A DNA stretch of 64,000 nucleotides from Rhynchopus sp. YZ270_cl-10 (lineage: Eukaryota; Euglenozoa; Diplonemea; Diplonemida; Diplonemidae). Positions 1 to 12,049 of this stretch are shown in pieces. The translations under genes were made by a program, and so were the position numbers. The stretch covers positions 496,001 to 560,000 of the forward strand of contig OZ037870.1 in assembly GCA_964035575.1 (NCBI GenBank). Reading direction: 5' to 3'. The stretch's first letter is position 1. The number at the start of each line of letters is the position of its first letter. The notes under the pieces are model-generated. The model was given only the letters and a program-made list of their open reading frames with translations. It was not told the DNA's origin and searched no databases.

Positions 1-3000
1 GGTAAACGTCCCGAGGCCACAGCGACCGTGGAAGGGGCTAGCTTTTGATGACCAAAATTTCGCTAAGTGCCCGAAAAATCCCTAAGGAAAAAGTTGGAAA
101 AAAAGTGTCTCAAAATAGACATCTATTTTTTGGCGTTTTTTGCTACAGCGCTACCAGTAGCGCTGTAGCGCGCTACTTGTAGCGTGTAGCGCGATACTTG
201 TAGCGCTGGTAGCATTGGTATTTAAACCCACATATTTGCTGGGTAAACGTCCCGAGGCCACAGCGACCGTGGAAGGGGCTAGCTTTTGATGACCAAAATT
301 TCGCTAAGTGCCCGAAAAATCCCTAAGGAAAAAGTTGGAAAAAAAGTGTCTCAAAATAGACATCTATTTTTTGGCGTTTTTTGCTACAGCGCTACCAGTA
401 GCGCTGTAGCGCGCTACTTGTAGCGTGTAGCGCGATACTTGTAGCGCTGGTAGCATTGGTATTTAAACCCACATATTTGCTGGGTAAACGTCCCGAGGCC
501 ACAGCGACCGTGGAAGGGGCTAGCTTTTGATGACCAAAATTTCGCTAAGTGCCCGAAAAATCCCTAAGGAAAAAGTTGGAAAAAAAGTGTCTCAAAATAG
601 ACATCTATTTTTTGGCGTTTTTTGCTACAGCGCTACCAGTAGCGCTGTAGCGCGCTACTTGTAGCGTGTAGCGCGATACTTGTAGCGCTGGTAGCATTGG
701 TATTTAAACCCACATATTTGCTGGGTAAACGTCCCGAGGCCACAGCGACCGTGGAAGGGGCTAGCTTTTGATGACCAAAATTTCGCTAAGTGCCCGAAAA
801 ATCCCTAAGGAAAAAGTTGGAAAAAAAGTGTCTCAAAATAGACATCTATTTTTTGGCGTTTTTTGCTACAGCGCTACCAGTAGCGCTGTAGCGCGCTACT
901 TGTAGCGTGTAGCGCGATACTTGTAGCGCTGGTAGCATTGGTATTTAAACCCACATATTTGCTGGGTAAACGTCCCGAGGCCACAGCGACCGTGGAAGGG
1001 GCTAGCTTTTGATGACCAAAATTTCGCTAAGTGCCCGAAAAATCCCTAAGGAAAAAGTTGGAAAAAAAGTGTCTCAAAATAGACATCTATTTTTTGGCGT
1101 TTTTTGCTACAGCGCTACCAGTAGCGCTGTAGCGCGCTACTTGTAGCGTGTAGCGCGATACTTGTAGCGCTGGTAGCATTGGTATTTAAACCCACATATT
1201 TGCTGGGTAAACGTCCCGAGGCCACAGCGACCGTGGAAGGGGCTAGCTTTTGATGACCAAAATTTCGCTAAGTGCCCGAAAAATCCCTAAGGAAAAAGTT
1301 GGAAAAAAAGTGTCTCAAAATAGACATCTATTTTTTGGCGTTTTTTGCTACAGCGCTACCAGTAGCGCTGTAGCGCGCTACTTGTAGCGTGTAGCGCGAT
1401 ACTTGTAGCGCTGGTAGCATTGGTATTTAAACCCACATATTTGCTGGGTAAACGTCCCGAGGCCACAGCGACCGTGGAAGGGGCTAGCTTTTGATGACCA
1501 AAATTTCGCTAAGTGCCCGAAAAATCCCTAAGGAAAAAGTTGGAAAAAAAGTGTCTCAAAATAGACATCTATTTTTTGGCGTTTTTTGCTACAGCGCTAC
1601 CAGTAGCGCTGTAGCGCGCTACTTGTAGCGTGTAGCGCGATACTTGTAGCGCTGGTAGCATTGGTATTTAAACCCACATATTTGCTGGGTAAACGTCCCG
1701 AGGCCACAGCGACCGTGGAAGGGGCTAGCTTTTGATGACCAAAATTTCGCTAAGTGCCCGAAAAATCCCTAAGGAAAAAGTTGGAAAAAAAGTGTCTCAA
1801 AATAGACATCTATTTTTTGGCGTTTTTTGCTACAGCGCTACCAGTAGCGCTGTAGCGCGCTACTTGTAGCGTGTAGCGCGATACTTGTAGCGCTGGTAGC
1901 ATTGGTATTTAAACCCACATATTTGCTGGGTAAACGTCCCGAGGCCACAGCGACCGTGGAAGGGGCTAGCTTTTGATGACCAAAATTTCGCTAAGTGCCC
2001 GAAAAATCCCTAAGGAAAAAGTTGGAAAAAAAGTGTCTCAAAATAGACATCTATTTTTTGGCGTTTTTTGCTACAGCGCTACCAGTAGCGCTGTAGCGCG
2101 CTACTTGTAGCGTGTAGCGCGATACTTGTAGCGCTGGTAGCATTGGTATTTAAACCCACATATTTGCTGGGTAAACGTCCCGAGGCCACAGCGACCGTGG
2201 AAGGGGCTAGCTTTTGATGACCAAAATTTCGCTAAGTGCCCGAAAAATCCCTAAGGAAAAAGTTGGAAAAAAAGTGTCTCAAAATAGACATCTATTTTTT
2301 GGCGTTTTTTGCTACAGCGCTACCAGTAGCGCTGTAGCGCGCTACTTGTAGCGTGTAGCGCGATACTTGTAGCGCTGGTAGCATTGGTATTTAAACCCAC
2401 ATATTTGCTGGGTAAACGTCCCGAGGCCACAGCGACCGTGGAAGGGGCTAGCTTTTGATGACCAAAATTTCGCTAAGTGCCCGAAAAATCCCTAAGGAAA
2501 AAGTTGGAAAAAAAGTGTCTCAAAATAGACATCTATTTTTTGGCGTTTTTTGCTACAGCGCTACCAGTAGCGCTGTAGCGCGCTACTTGTAGCGTGTAGC
2601 GCGATACTTGTAGCGCTGGTAGCATTGGTATTTAAACCCACATATTTGCTGGGTAAACGTCCCGAGGCCACAGCGACCGTGGAAGGGGCTAGCTTTTGAT
2701 GACCAAAATTTCGCTAAGTGCCCGAAAAATCCCTAAGGAAAAAGTTGGAAAAAAAGTGTCTCAAAATAGACATCTATTTTTTGGCGTTTTTTGCTACAGC
2801 GCTACCAGTAGCGCTGTAGCGCGCTACTTGTAGCGTGTAGCGCGATACTTGTAGCGCTGGTAGCATTGGTATTTAAACCCACATATTTGCTGGGTAAACG
2901 TCCCGAGGCCACAGCGACCGTGGAAGGGGCTAGCTTTTGATGACCAAAATTTCGCTAAGTGCCCGAAAAATCCCTAAGGAAAAAGTTGGAAAAAAAGTGT

Positions 3001-6000
3001 CTCAAAATAGACATCTATTTTTTGGCGTTTTTTGCTACAGCGCTACCAGTAGCGCTGTAGCGCGCTACTTGTAGCGTGTAGCGCGATACTTGTAGCGCTG
3101 GTAGCATTGGTATTTAAACCCACATATTTGCTGGGTAAACGTCCCGAGGCCACAGCGACCGTGGAAGGGGCTAGCTTTTGATGACCAAAATTTCGCTAAG
3201 TGCCCGAAAAATCCCTAAGGAAAAAGTTGGAAAAAAAGTGTCTCAAAATAGACATCTATTTTTTGGCGTTTTTTGCTACAGCGCTACCAGTAGCGCTGTA
3301 GCGCGCTACTTGTAGCGTGTAGCGCGATACTTGTAGCGCTGGTAGCATTGGTATTTAAACCCACATATTTGCTGGGTAAACGTCCCGAGGCCACAGCGAC
3401 CGTGGAAGGGGCTAGCTTTTGATGACCAAAATTTCGCTAAGTGCCCGAAAAATCCCTAAGGAAAAAGTTGGAAAAAAAGTGTCTCAAAATAGACATCTAT
3501 TTTTTGGCGTTTTTTGCTACAGCGCTACCAGTAGCGCTGTAGCGCGCTACTTGTAGCGTGTAGCGCGATACTTGTAGCGCTGGTAGCATTGGTATTTAAA
3601 CCCACATATTTGCTGGGTAAACGTCCCGAGGCCACAGCGACCGTGGAAGGGGCTAGCTTTTGATGACCAAAATTTCGCTAAGTGCCCGAAAAATCCCTAA
3701 GGAAAAAGTTGGAAAAAAAGTGTCTCAAAATAGACATCTATTTTTTGGCGTTTTTTGCTACAGCGCTACCAGTAGCGCTGTAGCGCGCTACTTGTAGCGT
3801 GTAGCGCGATACTTGTAGCGCTGGTAGCATTGGTATTTAAACCCACATATTTGCTGGGTAAACGTCCCGAGGCCACAGCGACCGTGGAAGGGGCTAGCTT
3901 TTGATGACCAAAATTTCGCTAAGTGCCCGAAAAATCCCTAAGGAAAAAGTTGGAAAAAAAGTGTCTCAAAATAGACATCTATTTTTTGGCGTTTTTTGCT
4001 ACAGCGCTACCAGTAGCGCTGTAGCGCGCTACTTGTAGCGTGTAGCGCGATACTTGTAGCGCTGGTAGCATTGGTATTTAAACCCACATATTTGCTGGGT
4101 AAACGTCCCGAGGCCACAGCGACCGTGGAAGGGGCTAGCTTTTGATGACCAAAATTTCGCTAAGTGCCCGAAAAATCCCTAAGGAAAAAGTTGGAAAAAA
4201 AGTGTCTCAAAATAGACATCTATTTTTTGGCGTTTTTTGCTACAGCGCTACCAGTAGCGCTGTAGCGCGCTACTTGTAGCGTGTAGCGCGATACTTGTAG
4301 CGCTGGTAGCATTGGTATTTAAACCCACATATTTGCTGGGTAAACGTCCCGAGGCCACAGCGACCGTGGAAGGGGCTAGCTTTTGATGACCAAAATTTCG
4401 CTAAGTGCCCGAAAAATCCCTAAGGAAAAAGTTGGAAAAAAAGTGTCTCAAAATAGACATCTATTTTTTGGCGTTTTTTGCTACAGCGCTACCAGTAGCG
4501 CTGTAGCGCGCTACTTGTAGCGTGTAGCGCGATACTTGTAGCGCTGGTAGCATTGGTATTTAAACCCACATATTTGCTGGGTAAACGTCCCGAGGCCACA
4601 GCGACCGTGGAAGGGGCTAGCTTTTGATGACCAAAATTTCGCTAAGTGCCCGAAAAATCCCTAAGGAAAAAGTTGGAAAAAAAGTGTCTCAAAATAGACA
4701 TCTATTTTTTGGCGTTTTTTGCTACAGCGCTACCAGTAGCGCTGTAGCGCGCTACTTGTAGCGTGTAGCGCGATACTTGTAGCGCTGGTAGCATTGGTAT
4801 TTAAACCCACATATTTGCTGGGTAAACGTCCCGAGGCCACAGCGACCGTGGAAGGGGCTAGCTTTTGATGACCAAAATTTCGCTAAGTGCCCGAAAAATC
4901 CCTAAGGAAAAAGTTGGAAAAAAAGTGTCTCAAAATAGACATCTATTTTTTGGCGTTTTTTGCTACAGCGCTACCAGTAGCGCTGTAGCGCGCTACTTGT
5001 AGCGTGTAGCGCGATACTTGTAGCGCTGGTAGCATTGGTATTTAAACCCACATATTTGCTGGGTAAACGTCCCGAGGCCACAGCGACCGTGGAAGGGGCT
5101 AGCTTTTGATGACCAAAATTTCGCTAAGTGCCCGAAAAATCCCTAAGGAAAAAGTTGGAAAAAAAGTGTCTCAAAATAGACATCTATTTTTTGGCGTTTT
5201 TTGCTACAGCGCTACCAGTAGCGCTGTAGCGCGCTACTTGTAGCGTGTAGCGCGATACTTGTAGCGCTGGTAGCATTGGTATTTAAACCCACATATTTGC
5301 TGGGTAAACGTCCCGAGGCCACAGCGACCGTGGAAGGGGCTAGCTTTTGATGACCAAAATTTCGCTAAGTGCCCGAAAAATCCCTAAGGAAAAAGTTGGA
5401 AAAAAAGTGTCTCAAAATAGACATCTATTTTTTGGCGTTTTTTGCTACAGCGCTACCAGTAGCGCTGTAGCGCGCTACTTGTAGCGTGTAGCGCGATACT
5501 TGTAGCGCTGGTAGCATTGGTATTTAAACCCACATATTTGCTGGGTAAACGTCCCGAGGCCACAGCGACCGTGGAAGGGGCTAGCTTTTGATGACCAAAA
5601 TTTCGCTAAGTGCCCGAAAAATCCCTAAGGAAAAAGTTGGAAAAAAAGTGTCTCAAAATAGACATCTATTTTTTGGCGTTTTTTGCTACAGCGCTACCAG
5701 TAGCGCTGTAGCGCGCTACTTGTAGCGTGTAGCGCGATACTTGTAGCGCTGGTAGCATTGGTATTTAAACCCACATATTTGCTGGGTAAACGTCCCGAGG
5801 CCACAGCGACCGTGGAAGGGGCTAGCTTTTGATGACCAAAATTTCGCTAAGTGCCCGAAAAATCCCTAAGGAAAAAGTTGGAAAAAAAGTGTCTCAAAAT
5901 AGACATCTATTTTTTGGCGTTTTTTGCTACAGCGCTACCAGTAGCGCTGTAGCGCGCTACTTGTAGCGTGTAGCGCGATACTTGTAGCGCTGGTAGCATT

Positions 6001-8893
6001 GGTATTTAAACCCACATATTTGCTGGGTAAACGTCCCGAGGCCACAGCGACCGTGGAAGGGGCTAGCTTTTGATGACCAAAATTTCGCTAAGTGCCCGAA
6101 AAATCCCTAAGGAAAAAGTTGGAAAAAAAGTGTCTCAAAATAGACATCTATTTTTTGGCGTTTTTTGCTACAGCGCTACCAGTAGCGCTGTAGCGCGCTA
6201 CTTGTAGCGTGTAGCGCGATACTTGTAGCGCTGGTAGCATTGGTATTTAAACCCACATATTTGCTGGGTAAACGTCCCGAGGCCACAGCGACCGTGGAAG
6301 GGGCTAGCTTTTGATGACCAAAATTTCGCTAAGTGCCCGAAAAATCCCTAAGGAAAAAGTTGGAAAAAAAGTGTCTCAAAATAGACATCTATTTTTTGGC
6401 GTTTTTTGCTACAGCGCTACCAGTAGCGCTGTAGCGCGCTACTTGTAGCGTGTAGCGCGATACTTGTAGCGCTGGTAGCATTGGTATTTAAACCCACATA
6501 TTTGCTGGGTAAACGTCCCGAGGCCACAGCGACCGTGGAAGGGGCTAGCTTTTGATGACCAAAATTTCGCTAAGTGCCCGAAAAATCCCTAAGGAAAAAG
6601 TTGGAAAAAAAGTGTCTCAAAATAGACATCTATTTTTTGGCGTTTTTTGCTACAGCGCTACCAGTAGCGCTGTAGCGCGCTACTTGTAGCGTGTAGCGCG
6701 ATACTTGTAGCGCTGGTAGCATTGGTATTTAAACCCACATATTTGCTGGGTAAACGTCCCGAGGCCACAGCGACCGTGGAAGGGGCTAGCTTTTGATGAC
6801 CAAAATTTCGCTAAGTGCCCGAAAAATCCCTAAGGAAAAAGTTGGAAAAAAAGTGTCTCAAAATAGACATCTATTTTTTGGCGTTTTTTGCTACAGCGCT
6901 ACCAGTAGCGCTGTAGCGCGCTACTTGTAGCGTGTAGCGCGATACTTGTAGCGCTGGTAGCATTGGTATTTAAACCCACATATTTGCTGGGTAAACGTCC
7001 CGAGGCCACAGCGACCGTGGAAGGGGCTAGCTTTTGATGACCAAAATTTCGCTAAGTGCCCGAAAAATCCCTAAGGAAAAAGTTGGAAAAAAAGTGTCTC
7101 AAAATAGACATCTATTTTTTGGCGTTTTTTGCTACAGCGCTACCAGTAGCGCTGTAGCGCGCTACTTGTAGCGTGTAGCGCGATACTTGTAGCGCTGGTA
7201 GCATTGGTATTTAAACCCACATATTTGCTGGGTAAACGTCCCGAGGCCACAGCGACCGTGGAAGGGGCTAGCTTTTGATGACCAAAATTTCGCTAAGTGC
7301 CCGAAAAATCCCTAAGGAAAAAGTTGGAAAAAAAGTGTCTCAAAATAGACATCTATTTTTTGGCGTTTTTTGCTACAGCGCTACCAGTAGCGCTGTAGCG
7401 CGCTACTTGTAGCGTGTAGCGCGATACTTGTAGCGCTGGTAGCATTGGTATTTAAACCCACATATTTGCTGGGTAAACGTCCCGAGGCCACAGCGACCGT
7501 GGAAGGGGCTAGCTTTTGATGACCAAAATTTCGCTAAGTGCCCGAAAAATCCCTAAGGAAAAAGTTGGAAAAAAAGTGTCTCAAAATAGACATCTATTTT
7601 TTGGCGTTTTTTGCTACAGCGCTACCAGTAGCGCTGTAGCGCGCTACTTGTAGCGTGTAGCGCGATACTTGTAGCGCTGGTAGCATTGGTATTTAAACCC
7701 ACATATTTGCTGGGTAAACGTCCCGAGGCCACAGCGACCGTGGAAGGGGCTAGCTTTTGATGACCAAAATTTCGCTAAGTGCCCGAAAAATCCCTAAGGA
7801 AAAAGTTGGAAAAAAAGTGTCTCAAAATAGACATCTATTTTTTGGCGTTTTTTGCTACAGCGCTACCAGTAGCGCTGTAGCGCGCTACTTGTAGCGTGTA
7901 GCGCGATACTTGTAGCGCTGGTAGCATTGGTATTTAAACCCACATATTTGCTGGGTAAACGTCCCGAGGCCACAGCGACCGTGGAAGGGGCTAGCTTTTG
8001 ATGACCAAAATTTCGCTAAGTGCCCGAAAAATCCCTAAGGAAAAAGTTGGAAAAAAAGTGTCTCAAAATAGACATCTATTTTTTGGCGTTTTTTGCTACA
8101 GCGCTACCAGTAGCGCTGTAGCGCGCTACTTGTAGCGTGTAGCGCGATACTTGTAGCGCTGGTAGCATTGGTATTTAAACCCACATATTTGCTGGGTAAA
8201 CGTCCCGAGGCCACAGCGACCGTGGAAGGGGCTAGCTTTTGATGACCAAAATTTCGCTAAGTGCCCGAAAAATCCCTAAGGAAAAAGTTGGAAAAAAAGT
8301 GTCTCAAAATAGACATCTATTTTTTGGCGTTTTTTGCTACAGCGCTACCAGTAGCGCTGTAGCGCGCTACTTGTAGCGTGTAGCGCGATACTTGTAGCGC
8401 TGGTAGCATTGGTATTTAAACCCACATATTTGCTGGGTAAACGTCCCGAGGCCACAGCGACCGTGGAAGGGGCTAGCTTTTGATGACCAAAATTTCGCTA
8501 AGTGCCCGAAAAATCCCTAAGGAAAAAGTTGGAAAAAAAGTGTCTCAAAATAGACATCTATTTTTTGGCGTTTTTTGCTACAGCGCTACCAGTAGCGCTG
8601 TAGCGCGCTACTTGTAGCGTGTAGCGCGATACTTGTAGCGCTGGTAGCATTGGTATTTAAACCCACATATTTGCTGGGTAAACGTCCCGAGGCCACAGCG
8701 ACCGTGGAAGGGGCTAGCTTTTGATGACCAAAATTTCGCTAAGTGCCCGAAAAATCCCTAAGGAAAAAGTTGGAAAAAAAGTGTCTCAAAATAGACATCT
8801 ATTTTTTGGCGTTTTTTGCTACAGCGCTACCAGTAGCGCTGTAGCGCGCTACTTGTAGCGTGTAGCGCGATACTTGTAGCGCTGGTAGCATTG
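1..8893. repeat. 241-bp tandem satellite, about 37 copies
   Basis: The 241-bp unit repeats 36 times in full (1-8676), then a 217-bp partial copy ends in GGTAGCATTG at 8893. I saw no difference between copies when reading the phase-shifted lines, so the array is very homogeneous, from recent amplification or continuing conversion. Each unit carries a perfect inverted repeat with 13-bp arms and a 2-nt spacer (142-154 and 157-169 in unit 1), followed by further direct and inverted copies of GTAGCGC. Such clustered sites could extrude as cruciforms or bind a protein. The array continues beyond the left edge. Confidence 0.97.
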
Positions 8894-8939
8894 TCTGCAG
8901 GCAGTGTGTTCTCTTGTGGCGGCAGCGGTGACCTTGGTG

Positions 8940-10901
8940 ATGGGCCGGTCTGTGTTGGTGCATGTGCTGGACTTCGCGACCTTCGACCTTTCGCTTCAGG
9001 GGTGGATGTGGGCGTGGTTCGACATAGTGAGGGTGGCAGGGGAGGACGAAGTGTCCCTCCGGTGCTTGTATAAGAATCCCAACAAAATACTCATCAAAGG
9101 GCAAAGGGCGAAGTCGAGGAAGGACCAGGCGCGGCGCCACGTCAACAGGCTCGTGAAGGAGGCACAAAGACGACGTGAAGCAGAAAGAGTTGCGAACTCT
9201 TATGCCAATTCGCCTCTGCCTTCCTCGCAGCAGAACATTTCCTCTCCCGCACCCTCCAGCAGTTCAAGGCTACTCCCAGAGCAGCAAGCCAGCACACAAC
9301 CTGCGTTCGAGTCCACCTACGGCTTTTCGACGTACATGGATCACGTTGCGTTCGTGGCTGCAAAGCTCTGCTGGCCTTTCGTGTGGTTGCGCGCCAACCA
9401 TCCGATGCGCAGCTGCCTCGTGCAACACCTTCTTGCTGGACAGAACTTTTTTGCGGATGACCTGGCGAACCGCATCACCGAGCTTTCGAATCAGACGCAG
9501 GACGCGGTCTTCGCCCACCTGGAGGGACAAGACGTCTCCTTGATGTTGGACGGGGGACGAGTGATGCGGCGGAACTTCGTCAGTTTTTCTGTGTCTGACG
9601 GCACAAACGCGTTTTGTCTGGACAACGAGGAGTACAAGGAGTCAGTGACAGGAGATCGCATTCTCGAGTCCATCCTTAAGTACATTGAGCTCTTGCGGAG
9701 GAGTCACATTTTTGTGTTCAGCGTGTGTGCGGACAACGCGGCGTCGATGCAGAAGGCACTTCGTACACTTCTGAACCTTTGCACGCAAGAGACTGAAGAA
9801 GAAGACGAGGGTCCCGCACCTGAGCAGGGAGACGACGAAAACGATGAAGATAGCGAGCGTGAGGTTTCTGCAATCATGACAGCAATTAACAACGCTGTGG
9901 ACCGTGTGCGACTGCAAGGAATCCTGGTCTACAGATGCGCAGCACACTCGCTCCAGTTGGTTCTTGGCGACTTCCTTGCGCACAAGTGCTTTTCCCAGTG
10001 GCAAGACAAGGTGAATGAGATTGTGGACCGGTACGTCGATCCAAAGAACGCAGACACTCTCCTCCAAAACCAGACCGACATCCCGGAGAAGAACCGCTGT
10101 GGTCTTCTGCGTATTTTGTCTGTGCGGTGGAACACCATGGTGGATGCGGTGAAGAGGATCGTAAAGCTACGCGAATACCTGTTTGTGGATGATCGCAAGA
10201 ATGACAGCTTCTTCGACACGTGCGCGTTTTTTTTGCTTATGTCAGAGCCTATCGCCGAACTGACTGATCAGGTGCAAGGGAACTCCTCGACCTTCATGTC
10301 GTTCATGCGTGGGCTGGCAGCTCTGACAGCAACACTGAAGCAGTGCGTCGCCAAGGCTGGTGATTTTGCTGCAGAAGCGGAGGAGTTGGTGGAGTTCTAC
10401 AACGAAAGGCTTGACAAGAACTTCACCTTCGACGGTACACGGCTCTTCAACTTCCTTGACCCCAGCCAGAACCAGCGTGACATGCCGTCTGAGGATGAGA
10501 ACGACTTGTTCAAACTCACGAGCAGCTACGTCACGCAGTACCTCTCGTGCAGGGATCCCAATGGAGCCACAGCCGCATCGTTCAAAGAACGTGTCGAACG
10601 CGAGTTGACACTCTTCCTGGGGAGGAACATTGTGCCAGAGGCCGACTTCGACACATACTGGAAAAGCCCGCAAACCGGCCGCTCCGTGTTGGCACAGTTT
10701 GCGCGAGCTCTGGGTAAGAGCGCTGCGACAGAAGCGGAGGTGGAACGGCAGCTGAAGGTTCTGAAGCACACTCTGAACAAGAGGCGTGCTTCGCTGCAGA
10801 CATCACGGGCCAACGCCGCCACTAAGTTGGCGATAAATTACCCACGCCTGCTGAAAATTAAGCAGGAACGTACCGCAGTCGATTCAGGTCTTCAGTTTTA
10901 A
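8940..10901 (+). CDS. hAT-superfamily transposase
   Basis: Cut-and-paste DNA transposase of the hAT (hobo/Ac/Tam3) superfamily, 653 residues from the first in-frame ATG at 8940; the frame is open back to about 8900. Visible features are a basic Ser-rich N-terminus, first catalytic Asp in LMLDGG (about residue 204), second Asp in VCADNAA (about 265), an acidic insert (about 285-308), the hAT CxxH element in CAAHSL (333-336), the RWN motif (396-398), and a C-terminal segment with EVERQLKVLKHTLNKRR (about 600-616) holding the presumed catalytic Glu and dimerisation region. No clear BED zinc finger is seen, so an upstream exon may be missing; a CTGCAG just before the frame could be a splice acceptor. 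The frame is uninterrupted, so the copy looks recent. It is flanked by direct copies of one 178-bp satellite segment. The family is clear; the exact start is not. Confidence 0.88.
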   Translation: MGRSVLVHVLDFATFDLSLQGWMWAWFDIVRVAGEDEVSLRCLYKNPNKILIKGQRAKSRKDQARRHVNRLVKEAQRRREAERVANSYANSPLPSSQQNISSPAPSSSSRLLPEQQASTQPAFESTYGFSTYMDHVAFVAAKLCWPFVWLRANHPMRSCLVQHLLAGQNFFADDLANRITELSNQTQDAVFAHLEGQDVSLMLDGGRVMRRNFVSFSVSDGTNAFCLDNEEYKESVTGDRILESILKYIELLRRSHIFVFSVCADNAASMQKALRTLLNLCTQETEEEDEGPAPEQGDDENDEDSEREVSAIMTAINNAVDRVRLQGILVYRCAAHSLQLVLGDFLAHKCFSQWQDKVNEIVDRYVDPKNADTLLQNQTDIPEKNRCGLLRILSVRWNTMVDAVKRIVKLREYLFVDDRKNDSFFDTCAFFLLMSEPIAELTDQVQGNSSTFMSFMRGLAALTATLKQCVAKAGDFAAEAEELVEFYNERLDKNFTFDGTRLFNFLDPSQNQRDMPSEDENDLFKLTSSYVTQYLSCRDPNGATAASFKERVERELTLFLGRNIVPEADFDTYWKSPQTGRSVLAQFARALGKSAATEAEVERQLKVLKHTLNKRRASLQTSRANAATKLAINYPRLLKIKQERTAVDSGLQF

Positions 10902-11456
10902 TTTTTTTTTTCTTCTTTTTCATTTGTTCATTTTTCTGTATTTGTGAATTTTTTTTCAGAGTACTGCATGGGGTCGAAAAGACGTGACGTGTGGTACTCA
11001 TCATTTTTATTTTTTTTTAAAACTTTTCATTTTGTCGACAGCTTCATTTTACAATACTTCTTTCGCCAACGTAACGGCACTAAAGGAGGCACATTTATCT
11101 TTCAAGTTTCTTTGTTCGATTCAGTTCATCATCTATTATTAAAAAGAAAAGAGAAAAAAAAAAAGAAAAAAAAAAAAAAAAAAAAAAAAAAACGTGATTG
11201 TGATGTGGTTGGAGCTGAAAGTTATTTCATTCTTTTTTGGTAGTCTTCGTGAAGCTTTTGGTTGTGTCAACCCCCCATCCTTGGGAAAGATGGGTGTGCA
11301 TTCCAAACCCCCCTTTTTTGAAACTTAATCAAGGTGTCTGTACGTTTCTCAGAACATCTGCTTTTTGTTTGGATTGCACTAGAACACAACTCAAGTGACA
11401 CCAATTCTATCCGAAAAGATGAAATAACGTGAAGCAAAGACCACATCATAAAAACG

Positions 11457-11500
<44 letters not shown>

Positions 11501-11871
11501 AAAAATTGAAAAAATAAAGCCGATTTCACAAAAAAGGATGTGGGCCCCGTTCACCTGTATCATACTCTAAATCCCACATCCTCCTGAAATCGGGAAGTAA
11601 AAAATTCAACAAAAAAAAAAAAAAAAAAAAAAACCTAAACACCTCATAGTGTTTAGGCGTGAACGGGGAAATCCCCACCTGGGGTCACAAGGCCCAGGCA
11701 CCTCATGGTGAGCTGATGAGTGACCGTATCATGCAATAACTGTTTTCCTGTTCTCTTTTTTTTAATTATTATTATATGATATTAGAGGTGGATACTTTTG
11801 GTACCAACTTTTCCAGGGGGTTTCAACGCGTGTCGTCTCACTACGACGAGAGTGTCCAGGTATAAGGGACC
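10902..11871. other. 3' region of the hAT element, A-rich tracts, no gene
   Basis: Non-coding. Long A-runs lie at 11141-11192, 11457-11496 and 11610-11633. An imperfect inverted repeat lies between about 11200-11230 and 11411-11452. A hairpin with 9-bp arms (CCTAAACAC/GTGTTTAGG) lies at 11634-11657. Near 11821 the string TTTCAACGCGTGTCGTC resembles the unit of the downstream 14-bp satellite. Confidence 0.6.
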
Positions 11872-12049
11872 AGCTTTTGATGACCAAAATTTCGCTAAGT
11901 GCCCGAAAAATCCCTAACGAAAAAGTTGGAAAAAAAGTGTCTCAAAATAGACATCTATTTTTTGGCGTTTTTTGCTACAGCGCTACCAGTAGCGCTGTAG
12001 CGCGCTACTTGTAGCGTGTAGCGCGATACTTGTAGCGCTGGTAGCATTG
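11872..12049. repeat. Single 178-bp copy of the 241-bp satellite segment
   Basis: This matches positions 40-217 of the 241-bp unit with one substitution that I can see (AAGG to AACG). It starts at AGCTTTTGATGACC and stops at GGTAGCATTG, the same right boundary at which the main array stops at 8893. It lies in direct, not inverted, orientation relative to the array and is followed at once by the 14-bp satellite. Confidence 0.93.

Noticed and set aside
1-217. Box C/D snoRNA in the satellite unit (TTGATGA string)
   Set aside because: No box D at a suitable distance and no terminal stem.
1-241. Helitron end (CTAG after a small CCAC/GTGG hairpin)
   Set aside because: The hairpin is only 4 bp and no Rep/helicase gene is seen; the match is too weak.
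1-8893. CRISPR-like array
   Set aside because: Units are contiguous and identical with no unique spacers; the setting is eukaryotic.
8799-9167. Minus-strand frame over the start of the transposase gene
   Set aside because: Runs from satellite into the antisense of the transposase; no independent support.
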